A stretch of DNA of 64,000 nt, from positions 117,910-181,909 of the forward strand of contig CAWIGC010000020.1 in assembly GCA_963835555.1 (NCBI GenBank), in the 5' to 3' direction. The notes beneath the pieces are model-generated. The model searched no databases, was not told the origin of the DNA, and saw only the letters and a program-made list of their open reading frames with translations. Within the stretch, counting starts at the first letter, position 1, and each line of letters opens with the position of its first letter. Shown here in pieces: positions 51,205 through 59,964 of this stretch. The DNA comes from Sulfopaludibacter sp963835555. Its GTDB lineage: Bacteria; Acidobacteriota; Terriglobia; Bryobacterales; Bryobacteraceae. A program made the translations under genes and the position numbers.

Positions 51205-52119
51205 ATGCCTCACTCCCGCATTTCCATCATCGGCGCGCCTCTGGACCTGGGACAGAACCGGCGTGGCGTGGACATGGGACCTTCGGCCGTGCGCGTGGCG
51301 AACCTGAATGCGCGCATCGCTTCGCTCGGGTATGACGTGGAGGATCTGGGCAACGTTCCGGTGCGCCAGGCGGAAGCTTCGCCCGCGGGCCATCCGCAGG
51401 CCAAATATCTGCCGCAGATTGCCGCCACCTGCGAGACTCTGGCGTTACAGGTGAGCCGCACGCTGGCGGACGGCAGCCTGCCGCTGGTGCTGGGCGGCGA
51501 TCATTCGGTAGCGGTAGGTACGGCGGGCGGCGTCTCCCATTATTTCCGCCAGCAGGGCAAGAAGGTGGGGCTGATCTGGCTGGACGCGCACGCCGATATG
51601 AACACGCCGGAATCCAGCCCCAGCGGGAATGTGCACGGCATGCCGCTGGCCTGCATCCTGGGGATGGGACCGCCGGAGCTGACCGCGATGTTCGGGTACA
51701 CGCCGAAGATTGCGGCCGCGAACAGCGTGATTGTGGGTCTTCGCGATGTGGACGACCTGGAGAAACCGCACGTGCGCGATTCCGGCATCCGGGCGTTCAC
51801 CATGCGCGACATCGACGAGCACGGCCTGCGCCACGTGATGCGGGAGGCCATCCGCCTGGCTTCCGACGGCACTGCGGGATTCCACCTCTCGCTGGACATG
51901 GACTTCGTGGATCCGCAGTTCGCCCCCGGCGTGGGCACCCCGGTGCGAGGCGGCGCCACGTACCGTGAAGCGCATTTGGCAATGGAAATGATCTGTGATT
52001 CCGGGCGCATGCTCTCGATGGAAGTGGTGGAGGTGAACCCGGTGATCGACGAGGTGAATCGCACCGCGGATCTGGCCGTCGAGCTGATCATGTCCGGATT
52101 GGGAAAGCGAATTCTATGA
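51205..52119 (+). CDS. rocF: Arginase (ureohydrolase family)
   Basis: About 304 residues. The manganese-binding motifs are clear: GGDHSVAVGT, LDAHADMNTPESSPSGNVHGMPL and DMDFVDPQFAPGVGTP. ISIIGAPLDLGQNRRGVDMGP at the start matches arginase rather than agmatinase. It hydrolyses arginine to ornithine and urea. The ATG at 51205 follows the repeat element closely, so a ribosome site is not obvious. Its stop overlaps the ddl start by four bases. Confidence 0.9.
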   Translation: MPHSRISIIGAPLDLGQNRRGVDMGPSAVRVANLNARIASLGYDVEDLGNVPVRQAEASPAGHPQAKYLPQIAATCETLALQVSRTLADGSLPLVLGGDHSVAVGTAGGVSHYFRQQGKKVGLIWLDAHADMNTPESSPSGNVHGMPLACILGMGPPELTAMFGYTPKIAAANSVIVGLRDVDDLEKPHVRDSGIRAFTMRDIDEHGLRHVMREAIRLASDGTAGFHLSLDMDFVDPQFAPGVGTPVRGGATYREAHLAMEMICDSGRMLSMEVVEVNPVIDEVNRTADLAVELIMSGLGKRIL

Positions 52120-53093
52120 GACAACGAGTGGCGGTCGTCTATGGCGGCCGCACCGGGGAACACGAAGTGTCGGTGCGTTCGGCCAAAGCCGTGATGGCCG
52201 GCCTGGACCCCGCCAAGTACGAGACGGTGGAATACTTTATCGACCAGCAGGGTAAGTGGAATCCGCGGCCGATCGTGCCCGAGCCGGGGGCTCACCCGGA
52301 TATCGACGTGGTCTTTCCGGTACTGCACGGCACCTTCGGCGAAGACGGCACGGTGCAGGGGCTGCTGGAACTGGCCGACCTGCCGTACGTGGGCGCGGGC
52401 GTGCTGGCCTCGGCCGTCTCCATGGATAAGGAGATGATGAAACGTGTCTGTACGGAACGTTTGTTGCCGGTGGTAGACTACGTCACCGTGACTCGCGGCG
52501 AAGCCGGTGCGGTCGGGAAATGCGCGGCACTGCCGTTTCCGTTGTTCGTCAAACCGGCCAACCTGGGTTCCAGCGTAGGCATTTCCAAAGCCCATGATGC
52601 TACGGGATTGGAAGCCGCCATCGCGCTGGCCGCGCAGTACGATTCCAAAATCATCGTCGAGCGCGGCATCGCCGGACGCGAACTGGAATGCGCCGTGCTC
52701 GGCAACGAAGAGCCCCTGGCTTCCCTGCCCTGCGAGATTCTGCCCTCGCGCGAATTCTACGATTACGAAGACAAGTATCTGCTGGACCGGGCGCAGACCA
52801 AACTGCCCGCCGATCTGACCGCCGAAACCACCGCGGAACTCCGCCACCTCGCCGTCGCCTGCTACCGCGCAGTAGGCTGCGAAGGTATGGCGCGCGTGGA
52901 TTTCCTGCTGGAGAGTGCCACCGGGAAGCTGTACATCAACGAGATCAACACCATTCCCGGCTTCACTTCCATCAGCATGTATCCCAAAATGTGGGAGCAT
53001 TGCGGCATCCCCTTCGGGAGTCTGGTGGATCGTCTGATCGAACTGGCGATGGACCGGCACAGGCGCAAAAAGGCGACCCGGTACTCGCGATAG
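52116..53093 (+). CDS. ddl: D-alanine--D-alanine ligase
   Basis: A 325-residue ATP-grasp enzyme. The first part has VAVVYGGRTGEHEVSVRSAK, and PVLHGTFGEDGTVQGLLEL; the ATP-grasp core has FPLFVKPANLGSSVGISKA, then GMARVDFLLE, LYINEINTIPGFTSISMYP. It joins two D-alanines for the peptidoglycan stem. The ATG overlaps the arginase stop, an uncommon partner. No mur genes are nearby in the window. Confidence 0.94.
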   Translation: MRQRVAVVYGGRTGEHEVSVRSAKAVMAGLDPAKYETVEYFIDQQGKWNPRPIVPEPGAHPDIDVVFPVLHGTFGEDGTVQGLLELADLPYVGAGVLASAVSMDKEMMKRVCTERLLPVVDYVTVTRGEAGAVGKCAALPFPLFVKPANLGSSVGISKAHDATGLEAAIALAAQYDSKIIVERGIAGRELECAVLGNEEPLASLPCEILPSREFYDYEDKYLLDRAQTKLPADLTAETTAELRHLAVACYRAVGCEGMARVDFLLESATGKLYINEINTIPGFTSISMYPKMWEHCGIPFGSLVDRLIELAMDRHRRKKATRYSR

Positions 53094-53118
53094 TTCATGG
53101 CGGTATCGTAGACGTATT

Positions 53119-53877
53119 ATGCGTGGACTTGCGATATGGATCTGCGCCGCGTCTTGTCTGACGTGGGCGCAAACGCCGAAGAGATATGAATGCCACCGCG
53201 CCGGGTCACCCCTTGCGGTGGATGGCCGCATAGAGAGCGCCGCCTGGGCGAAAGCCCCGTGGACCGATTGGTTCGTCGATATTCAGGGCGATGCCAAACC
53301 GGCGCCGCGATACCGCACCCGCGCCAAGATGATGTGGGACGACCAGTATCTGTACATGGCCGCGGAACTGGAAGAGCCTCACGTCTGGGCCACGCTCACG
53401 CAGCATGATTCGGTGATCTTCCACGACAACGATTTCGAAGTGTTCCTGAATCCAACGGGCGATGGCCGCAACTATTTCGAATTCGAAATCAACGCCCTGA
53501 ATACCGGGTGGGACCTGTTCCTGCCCAAGCCGTATAAGGAAGGGGGCAAGGCGGACAACAGTTGGGAAATTCCCGGCCTGCGGACCGCCGTGCACGTGAA
53601 CGGGACGCTGAACGACGCCGGCGATACCGATCGCGGCTGGACGCTGGAGATCGCATTCCCCTGGGCGGCGTTCGCCTCGAAGGCGCCCGTGACCCATCCC
53701 AAGGCCGGCGACCAATGGCGCGTCAACATGTCGCGCGTGGAATGGCGGACCAATATCGAAGGCGGAAAGTACGTCAAGCCGGCGGGCGAGAAGGAAGACA
53801 ACTGGGTGTGGTCGCCGCAGGGCGCGATCAACATGCACATTCCGGACCGTTGGGGCTTCGTGCGGTTCGTGGAGTAG
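53119..53877 (+). CDS. Secreted CBM9-like carbohydrate-binding family protein
   Basis: A 252-residue protein with a signal peptide (MRGLAIWICAASCLTWA). The mature part has RTRAKMMWDDQYLYMAAELEEPHV, then DNDFEVFLNPTGDG and DRGWTLEIAFPWAAF, the features of the CBM9-like family (carbohydrate-binding module 9, also seen in DOMON-like proteins). Role is likely carbohydrate binding outside the cell. It follows ddl by 25 bases on the same strand. No catalytic domain is seen. Confidence 0.85.
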   Translation: MRGLAIWICAASCLTWAQTPKRYECHRAGSPLAVDGRIESAAWAKAPWTDWFVDIQGDAKPAPRYRTRAKMMWDDQYLYMAAELEEPHVWATLTQHDSVIFHDNDFEVFLNPTGDGRNYFEFEINALNTGWDLFLPKPYKEGGKADNSWEIPGLRTAVHVNGTLNDAGDTDRGWTLEIAFPWAAFASKAPVTHPKAGDQWRVNMSRVEWRTNIEGGKYVKPAGEKEDNWVWSPQGAINMHIPDRWGFVRFVE

Positions 53878-53889
53878 GGACGGCGGGTC

Positions 53890-54636
53890 TTACCGCTGTG
53901 ACTGTTCGCCCTCGCGATAATCGCCCGGCACCTGGAATAGCGCGGCGTTCGGGGGACCTTGCACGATGTTGGTCAGCTCATAAGTGGTGGCGCCGAAGCG
54001 CGGGTCGGAATTGGTGCTCTTCACCAGCGCCTGCAGGTCGTCGGAATACCAGCGCTCGGTTATGATTTTCACTTCGCGATCGTTGCCGAAGGTTCCCGGC
54101 GGAATGGTGGAAGTAATGCGCGAGCCCTTCACCTCCACGCCATTGAGGACTTGCCGCGGCAGATCCTCGGTATTTGTGACCACATTGCGCTCGGAATGCG
54201 CCGGAATACTCAGATCGAGATGCGTTGGCAGCGGCGAGATATTCCCGGACCGGCCACGCACGTAGGTCCCGCCATTCACCACCGCGATCGTGACCAAAGT
54301 CGAATCTTCCTTGTTCTTTGTGTAAGTCTTGTTGGCGGGGTCCAGGTCATAGACCTGCCTGGTGACGGGATCGTAAATCAGCACATGCCGCGTCGATTCC
54401 GACCGCATCCGGCCGGCTGCATCGCGATAGAACTTGCTGGTGCCGGAGCGGTCCACGTGGGTTCCGTCGGCGAGCGCCTGGGTCACGCGCCGCGTCTCCA
54501 CGCCCGAAAGTGGCTTATTCGATACCGGTCCGGCCTGGCCTACCACAACCCCCTCTCCGGACCCATTGGACAGCATCCACCCCGATTGTGCGCAAAGCAC
54601 CCAGGGCGCCAGAAAAATCAAAGATCGTCGCGTCAT
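53890..54636 (-). CDS. Secreted hypothetical protein
   Basis: A 248-residue protein. The N-terminal MTRRSLIFLAPWVLCAQ is a short signal-like sequence. The rest is a beta-rich soluble domain: SKFYRDAAGRMRSE, VLIYDPVTRQVYDLDPANKTYT and WYSDDLQALVKSTNSDPRFG. This resembles a secreted acidobacterial family without known function. It is convergent with the CBM9-like gene and divergent from the S41 protease gene. Confidence 0.6.
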   Translation of the reverse strand: MTRRSLIFLAPWVLCAQSGWMLSNGSGEGVVVGQAGPVSNKPLSGVETRRVTQALADGTHVDRSGTSKFYRDAAGRMRSESTRHVLIYDPVTRQVYDLDPANKTYTKNKEDSTLVTIAVVNGGTYVRGRSGNISPLPTHLDLSIPAHSERNVVTNTEDLPRQVLNGVEVKGSRITSTIPPGTFGNDREVKIITERWYSDDLQALVKSTNSDPRFGATTYELTNIVQGPPNAALFQVPGDYREGEQSQR

Positions 54637-54768
54637 CGATTGATACCCCTCCCCATCAAAATATCCGCTTGCACGCTACTGGCCGGTTCCGCCACCGCCG
54701 GCGTCTTCGCCCGCGCGCTTAACACCACGTTAGAATAAAGCTTAACGGCATTCCGGACGCTTCCATAC

Positions 54769-56226
54769 ATGATTCGACTCGCCGCAGTCCTGCTACTTGC
54801 CGCCTCCGCCCTGGGAGCCGCCGACGACCTCGATTCGCAGATGAAGCGCTTCATCGAGGCCTACACGATTGCCTCGCAGAACGCGGCCGATCCCACGCCG
54901 GGCGAACAGGCATTCTACCAGGGCGCCATTCCCGGACTGCTGCGCAAGCTGGATCCGCACTCGGTTTTCTTCGACCCGGGCCAGTACGAGCAGTTGAAGA
55001 AAATGCAGGCCTCCACACAGAAAGGGTTCGGCACGGTAGTTTCGATTCTACCGGGGCGCGTGATTGTGCTGGAAACGCTGCCTGGCACGCCCTCGGCGAA
55101 ATCCGGATTGTCGCCCGGCGACGAGATTCTGGCCATCAACGGCTATGTGATCGCGCGGCTGGACATGGAACAGATTCCCGAACTTCTGGGACAGGCGCGC
55201 CAGCAGGTGTGCCAGATCGATGTGCGCCGCCCGGGCCGCGCCGGCGTGATGCGATTCGTTCTCACGCCGGAGGAACTGCAGTCTCCCAGCGTGGAACGGG
55301 CCTTCTATCTGGCCGCGGGAGTCGGATATCTCCGGGTGGCCAGTTTCGATGAAAAGACCGGCGCGGACATCAAGACAGCCATCGAAAAACTGGGCGGCGA
55401 CCGGCTGGTGGGCCTGGTGCTGGACCTGCGCAACAATCCGGGCGGCGTGGTCACTGCTGCCTTGGAAACGGCGTCGTTGTTTCTGCGGCCCGGCCAAAAG
55501 ATTCTCACGGTGCGCGGGCTGCACGTCCCGGAAAAGTCCGAATCGGTGCCCGAAGCGGCGAAACCATACAGTTTCAAACTGGCAGTCCTGGTGAACGGAA
55601 AATCCGCCAGCGCCTCGGAGATCGTGACCGGGGCACTGCAAGATCACGACCGCGCCACCGTGCTGGGCGAACCAAGCTACGGCAAGGGCCTGGTGCAGAA
55701 TGTGTTCCCGCTGGCGCAAGGCACCGGCCTGGCCCTCACCGTGGCGCTCTACTATACGCCCAGCGGACGCTCCATTCAAAAGCCGCTGGACGCGGGATTC
55801 GAGCTGGGCGCCACCACCGCGCATCCCAACAGCCAGAGCGAGTTTCATACCGATAGCGGCCGCAAAGTCACCGGCGGCGGCGGCATTCAGCCCGATATCG
55901 TGGTCTATCCGGCAGCGATGAATCGCCTGCGGGCCGTGCTGGACGCCACCGCTTCGTTCGTCGATTTCGCCACAACCTACCTGAAGCAGAATAAGATCGA
56001 CCGCGATTTTGAAGTGACGCCTGAGCTGCTGGACCAGTTCCGCGCATTTTTATCCCAACGCAGGATTCAACCCGGCATGGCCGAATGGATGGCGGAGCGC
56101 GACTTCGTCAGTAACCGCCTCAAGACGGAGCTGTTCAACCAGGGGTTCGGCGTGGATAAAGGCGATGAAGTAGAAGCCCAGCGCGATCCCGTGATCCAGA
56201 AGGCCCTAGACGTCGTGGGCAAGTAG
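54769..56226 (+). CDS. S41-family carboxyl-terminal processing peptidase
   Basis: A 485-residue protein with a signal peptide (MIRLAAVLLLAASALGA). A PDZ domain is visible near residues 80-150 (GTVVSILPGRVIVLET, SGLSPGDEILAINGYVI). The S41 catalytic core has VGLVLDLRNNPGG, LVNGKSASASEIVTGALQDHDR with the catalytic Ser, and GEPSYGKGLVQNVFPL with the catalytic Lys. Members cleave the C-termini of periplasmic proteins. The C-terminal tail is longer than the usual Ctp. Substrate unknown. Confidence 0.9.
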   Translation: MIRLAAVLLLAASALGAADDLDSQMKRFIEAYTIASQNAADPTPGEQAFYQGAIPGLLRKLDPHSVFFDPGQYEQLKKMQASTQKGFGTVVSILPGRVIVLETLPGTPSAKSGLSPGDEILAINGYVIARLDMEQIPELLGQARQQVCQIDVRRPGRAGVMRFVLTPEELQSPSVERAFYLAAGVGYLRVASFDEKTGADIKTAIEKLGGDRLVGLVLDLRNNPGGVVTAALETASLFLRPGQKILTVRGLHVPEKSESVPEAAKPYSFKLAVLVNGKSASASEIVTGALQDHDRATVLGEPSYGKGLVQNVFPLAQGTGLALTVALYYTPSGRSIQKPLDAGFELGATTAHPNSQSEFHTDSGRKVTGGGGIQPDIVVYPAAMNRLRAVLDATASFVDFATTYLKQNKIDRDFEVTPELLDQFRAFLSQRRIQPGMAEWMAERDFVSNRLKTELFNQGFGVDKGDEVEAQRDPVIQKALDVVGK

Positions 56227-56510
56227 GGTCAGGGGATTTTAGCCTACACTGCTGTTTCACCGGGCTGCCGCGGGACATGTCCTCGCGCTGGAGACGGCCA
56301 AATAAGACCTTTCCGAGTAGCTCGTAATACGCCCGAAGCCGAACGTCGGTAAACGCTGCGCGACTGAGGATCGATCTCGTGACCTGCTGCGACCAGACTC
56401 CGAAAGCCCGGCTGGCGAGGCGGCGGCGGAAACGAGACGCGTGATGTCTTAACACGGGGGACCTCCGTCGCCGGTGGCCACATCGCTATATTCCAGGTGA
56501 AACTAGGAAG

Positions 56511-58083
56511 GTGAATTCAAATTTCCGACCGACGTTCGCGAGCCGGTGGCGTAAACCGCGAGCCCTCGCGCTGTTAGCACTCATTTTGCTTGCCGGTGTG
56601 TTACGCGCCCAGACGCCGGCTCCGGAAGCAAGAGATCCGCTGGGGCGGACCACGCCGCAGGAGGCCGTCTTCCAGTTTCTGGAAACCTGCCACGCGCGCG
56701 ATTACACCAAGGCGGCTCACTACCTGGACCTGCGCCCCATGCCAGCCGCCGAGAGGGCCAAGCGAGGTCCGGAACTTGCGGCCCAGCTCGAAGACCTGCT
56801 CGACGACACCCCGTTCGATATCTCCATGCTCAGCCGCGATCCGGAAGGGGATAACTCGGACGGCCTTTCCACGACTCGCGAGCATCTGGATACGTTTCGG
56901 GTGGACGGGCGAACCTTGGAATTGCAATTGGAGCGCGTGGAACTGAGGCCCGGATACCATGTCTGGCTGGTGGCGTCCGACAGCCTTCCGCTGATTCCGC
57001 AAGCGCACCAACTCGTGGAGGAAACAGCGTTCGAGAAGAAGCTTCCTCAAGGCCTGGTAACGTTGGAGATCCTCGACACGCCTGTATGGCGCTGGGTCGC
57101 GCTGATCATCATGGCGCTGGTGATCTCGGGGTTGACGCGGCTCCTGGCATTGGGGCTGGTAGCAGCATTGCGGCCCTTTATGGATGCGCCCGCCCTCAGA
57201 GGTCCGCTGCGCGTGTTGCTAGCGGTAGCGGGATTTCGGGCCGCACTGGATCTCGCGCCGCCCGCCACTTTGTCGCGGGTATTCATCGAGCGCGCGCTGG
57301 CGATGATGCTCGCCCTGGGCCTCGCGTGGGCGGGCGCCGTGGCGGTGGATCTGCTCTGCCGAGCGCTGGCGCGTCCGTCTCGATCCGCGGGTGCATGGCG
57401 TGAGTTACTCCGTGCTTCCCCTCGGCCGGCAGATCCTCAAGCTCTCGCTGTACCTGTTCGCCATTCTCAGCGTCATCAGTGCGTGGGGCTACAACACTTC
57501 CACGATTCTGGCCGGACTCGGCGTTGGCGGACTGGCCGTCGCTCTGGCGGCGCAGAAGACCATCGAGAACCTATTCGGCGGCCTCTCCGTGATCGGTGAC
57601 CGTCCCGTCCTGGTGGGCGACGTCTGCCGCTTCGGAAACGAGACCGGCACCGTCATGCACATCGGCCTGCGCTCCACCCGCATCCGCACGGCCGACCGCA
57701 CCGTCATCTGCATCCCCAACAGCCAGTTCTCTTCCATGGCACTCGAGAATTTTTCGCGCCGCGACAAGATCTGGTTTCACCCGACCCTCAACCTGCGCCG
57801 CGACACGACCTCGGACCAACTCCTCGAAGTGCTCTCTTCGGTGCGCGAGATTCTGCAGGCCCATCCCAAAGTGGAGACCGGCAACCTTCCCGTCCGTTTC
57901 GTCGGCGTAGGTCCGTATTCGCTGGATGTGGAGGTAGTCGCGTACATTACCACCGCCGATTACGACGAATTTCTTTCGCTCCAGCAGCAACTTCTCCTGC
58001 AGATGATACAGGCGGTGGAAAAAGTGGGGACGGCACTGGCGGTGCCGCTTCAGGAGACCTTCAAATTGCAGCGGGCCCAGTAG
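56511..58083 (+). pseudogene. MscS-type mechanosensitive channel, frameshifted before the pore
   Basis: The first part (56511 to about 57370) has a signal-like start (ALALLALILLAGVLRA), a soluble domain (TPQEAVFQFLETCHARDYTKAAHYL), and membrane segments (VALIIMALVISGLTRLLAL). After a +1 shift at about 57374 it continues LDPRVHGVSYSVLPLGRQILKLSLYLFAI, then the pore helix STILAGLGVGGLAVALAAQKTIENLFGG and the cytoplasmic beta domain (VGDVCRFGNETGTVMHIG). Restored length is about 523 residues. MscS channels open on membrane tension. The GTG start at 56511 has AGGAAG directly before it, too close for good spacing. Confidence 0.8.
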
Positions 58084-58298
58084 CGAGTAGCGTCTGCTTC
58101 CGCAGGAAGAAACTACCCACGAACATGCGATCGATCCCAGGTGAATCTGAATATGCGGGTTGGCAATCGCATTCGACCAGGAAGCGCTGGCCAAGTGGAA
58201 GTGGAGGTGAAACACCCTCCCCAGACGCCAGATAGATCAACCGAAAAACCGCAGTTGGATTCCGCGCATAAGAGCACAAGTCTTTGTTAAAAAGGGAC

Positions 58299-59142
58299 AT
58301 GTCGTTCGACAAGTCGGTGGAAACAACTCACCCAATGGGTGAGCTTGAAAAAGCTGGTGAGGTAGCGGAAGCGGAGAACTGCACGGTGGAAACCTACGCC
58401 GGCAAGGTGCGGATCCTGGGACGACTCGGCGGCAGTGACGGCCATGGGCCAGATGCCGGTCTTCATCGATTTCCTAAAGACCTCCGGCCGCTGGTTGTCA
58501 ACGCAAAGTAGAAATGTCGTGTCTCTGGCAAAGTAGAAATGTCGCCTTTCGCCTGGGCCTTCAGGGAGTGCATGTTAATCTGCCAGCGTCGGTGAAGCGG
58601 AGACGGGCGCTGCTGGCGAGCAACCCGATCAAGGAATAGCCGGCCGGAACTCATCGCGGACGATGAACAAGAGCGTGGTCCTCCCGACGCGTTCTTTTGC
58701 CCGGGCTCGGGGCCGACCAGCGGGAGGCGGTCGGTTCCCGCCCTGGGATTTGGTTTTGACTTCACAGGATCGGAAGCGCTGCCAGATTATGGGGCGAATC
58801 ATCGCCTTGGTCTACAACTGGTGGACCATCTTCATGCGTCTGGGAATTCCGGACAAACACGCCGAGGCCATCACTTCTCGGCCATTGGCCTTGCACGGCA
58901 TCGCCCGACAAACTCGCCACGGCAATCAGACCACGGTGGAGATCACGAGCACGCACGCGAAGGCCTCGCAGATCGCGGAAATTCTGACCAAGGTGAGCGG
59001 GTTTCTAAAGCGAATTAAGACGAGTGCGGAGCAGTTGGCGCAAGATGATCGGTGGAAGCTGATTCTCAGCGCCGCGTTCCGTCACTTTCTCGGTGGCAAG
59101 ATCATCGGACAAGCTGGTCGGCTTGCCGATACCCCCGCCTAA
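58299..59142 (+). pseudogene. Transposase pseudogene (IS1380/IS4-type), internally deleted
   Basis: The N-terminal part reads MSFDKSVETTHPMGELEK, then ENCTVETYAGKVRI and, after a +1 shift at about 58414, DSAAVTAMGQMPVFIDFLKTSG. The central catalytic region is missing: at about 58500 it is replaced by two short direct repeats and unrelated sequence. The C-terminal part returns with GRIIALVYNWWTIFMRLGIPDKHAEAI and GIARQTRHGNQTTVEITS, typical of the transposase end, and the stop at 59142. Function is lost. Confidence 0.7.
58503..58544. repeat. Two 17-base direct repeats inside the broken transposase
   Basis: GCAAAGTAGAAATGTCG occurs at 58503-58519 and 58528-58544, 25 bases apart. They resemble the repeated terminal sequences of IS21-like elements. 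They mark the point where a second element probably inserted and later left or decayed. Confidence 0.6.
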
Positions 59143-59180
59143 CTGCTCTTTTTAGGATAATAGAACCGGTCAAATTTCCG

Positions 59181-59928
59181 ATGCGGGATCACGTTAACAA
59201 CCTCCAAGGAGCTGGCCGGTTCCCAACAACCTCGTGGACCTTAATCGTGAATGCGCGCAATCTCAACGACGACAAGGTATCCCGCCAGGCGCTCAGCCGA
59301 CTCTGCAGCAGCTACTCGCTCCCTGTTTTTGCCTTGATTCGCCGCAAGGGATTAGACCCCGATCAGGCGAAGGACTGTACCCAGGATTTCTTCGCCGCCG
59401 TACTGGAAAAGGACTATCTCGCGGGGGTCGCTCGTTCCAAAGGGAACTTCCGTTCGTTTCTGCTGGCCGCGGTGACCCATTTCCTGTCCAATCGCTTCGA
59501 GTCGGAACGAGCGCAAAAGCGCGGGGGCGGGTTACGAATCCTTTCCCTGGACAAGGTAGATGCCGAGAGAGCTTACCGACGCGAGCCTGCCAATTCTCTA
59601 ACGCCCGAAGAACTGTTCGAGTATCCGTTGGGCCACCAGCCTTTTGGAGGACACGCTGGGGCGATTGCGCAACGGTTACTCCGGCGAGAATTTCGATGAA
59701 TTGAAGCCCTTCCTGACTGGCGAGGAGGCGCATGGCGATGGCGTCGCCGCAGCAGAGAGACTGGGAATGTCGGCGGGGGCTTTCAAGGTGGCCGTTCACC
59801 GGCTGCGTAAACGATATCGCGATGTGCTGCGGGCAGAAATCGCAAAGACGGTTGCCGATCCCGCGCAGGTGGACGAGGAGATTCGCTTCCTGCTGACGGT
59901 CTTGGCCCGAGGTGAAAAAACGTTGTAA
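59181..59928 (+). pseudogene. ECF-type RNA polymerase sigma factor, frameshifted
   Basis: The first frame has MRDHVNNLQGAGRFPTTSWTLIV, then KDCTQDFFAAVLEKDYLAGV, KGNFRSFLLAAVTHFLSNR, which is sigma region 2 of the acidobacterial/planctomycete-type ECF group. After a +1 shift at about 59624 (extra C in TATCCG) it continues RWATSLLEDTLGRLRNGY and the region 4 helix-turn-helix AAERLGMSAGAFKVAVHRLRKRY. Restored length is about 248 residues. Such sigma factors commonly precede a Ser/Thr kinase, as here, with about 36 bases between. Confidence 0.85.
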
Positions 59929-59964
59929 CCATTAGCTCGGGATCCTTCTTCGTAGATCAAAGCT

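Larger units (their letters stand above)
58286..59158 (+). mobile_element. Remnant of an IS1380/IS4-like insertion sequence
   Basis: Left end TTAAAAAGGGAC (58288-58299 region) and right end TGCTCTTTTTAGGA (about 59147-59158) are partly inverted copies (TAAAAAGxG core). The transposase between them lacks its middle. Boundaries approximate. Confidence 0.5.

Noticed and set aside
51540..53231. A 563-residue open frame on the minus strand
   Set aside because: Antisense to arginase and ddl, both strongly supported.
56135..56455. A 106-residue open frame on the minus strand between the S41 protease and MscS genes
   Set aside because: It contains a protein-like stretch (AYYELLGKVLFGRLQRED) but overlaps the protease end, has no recognised family and no ribosome site. 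Left as unresolved.
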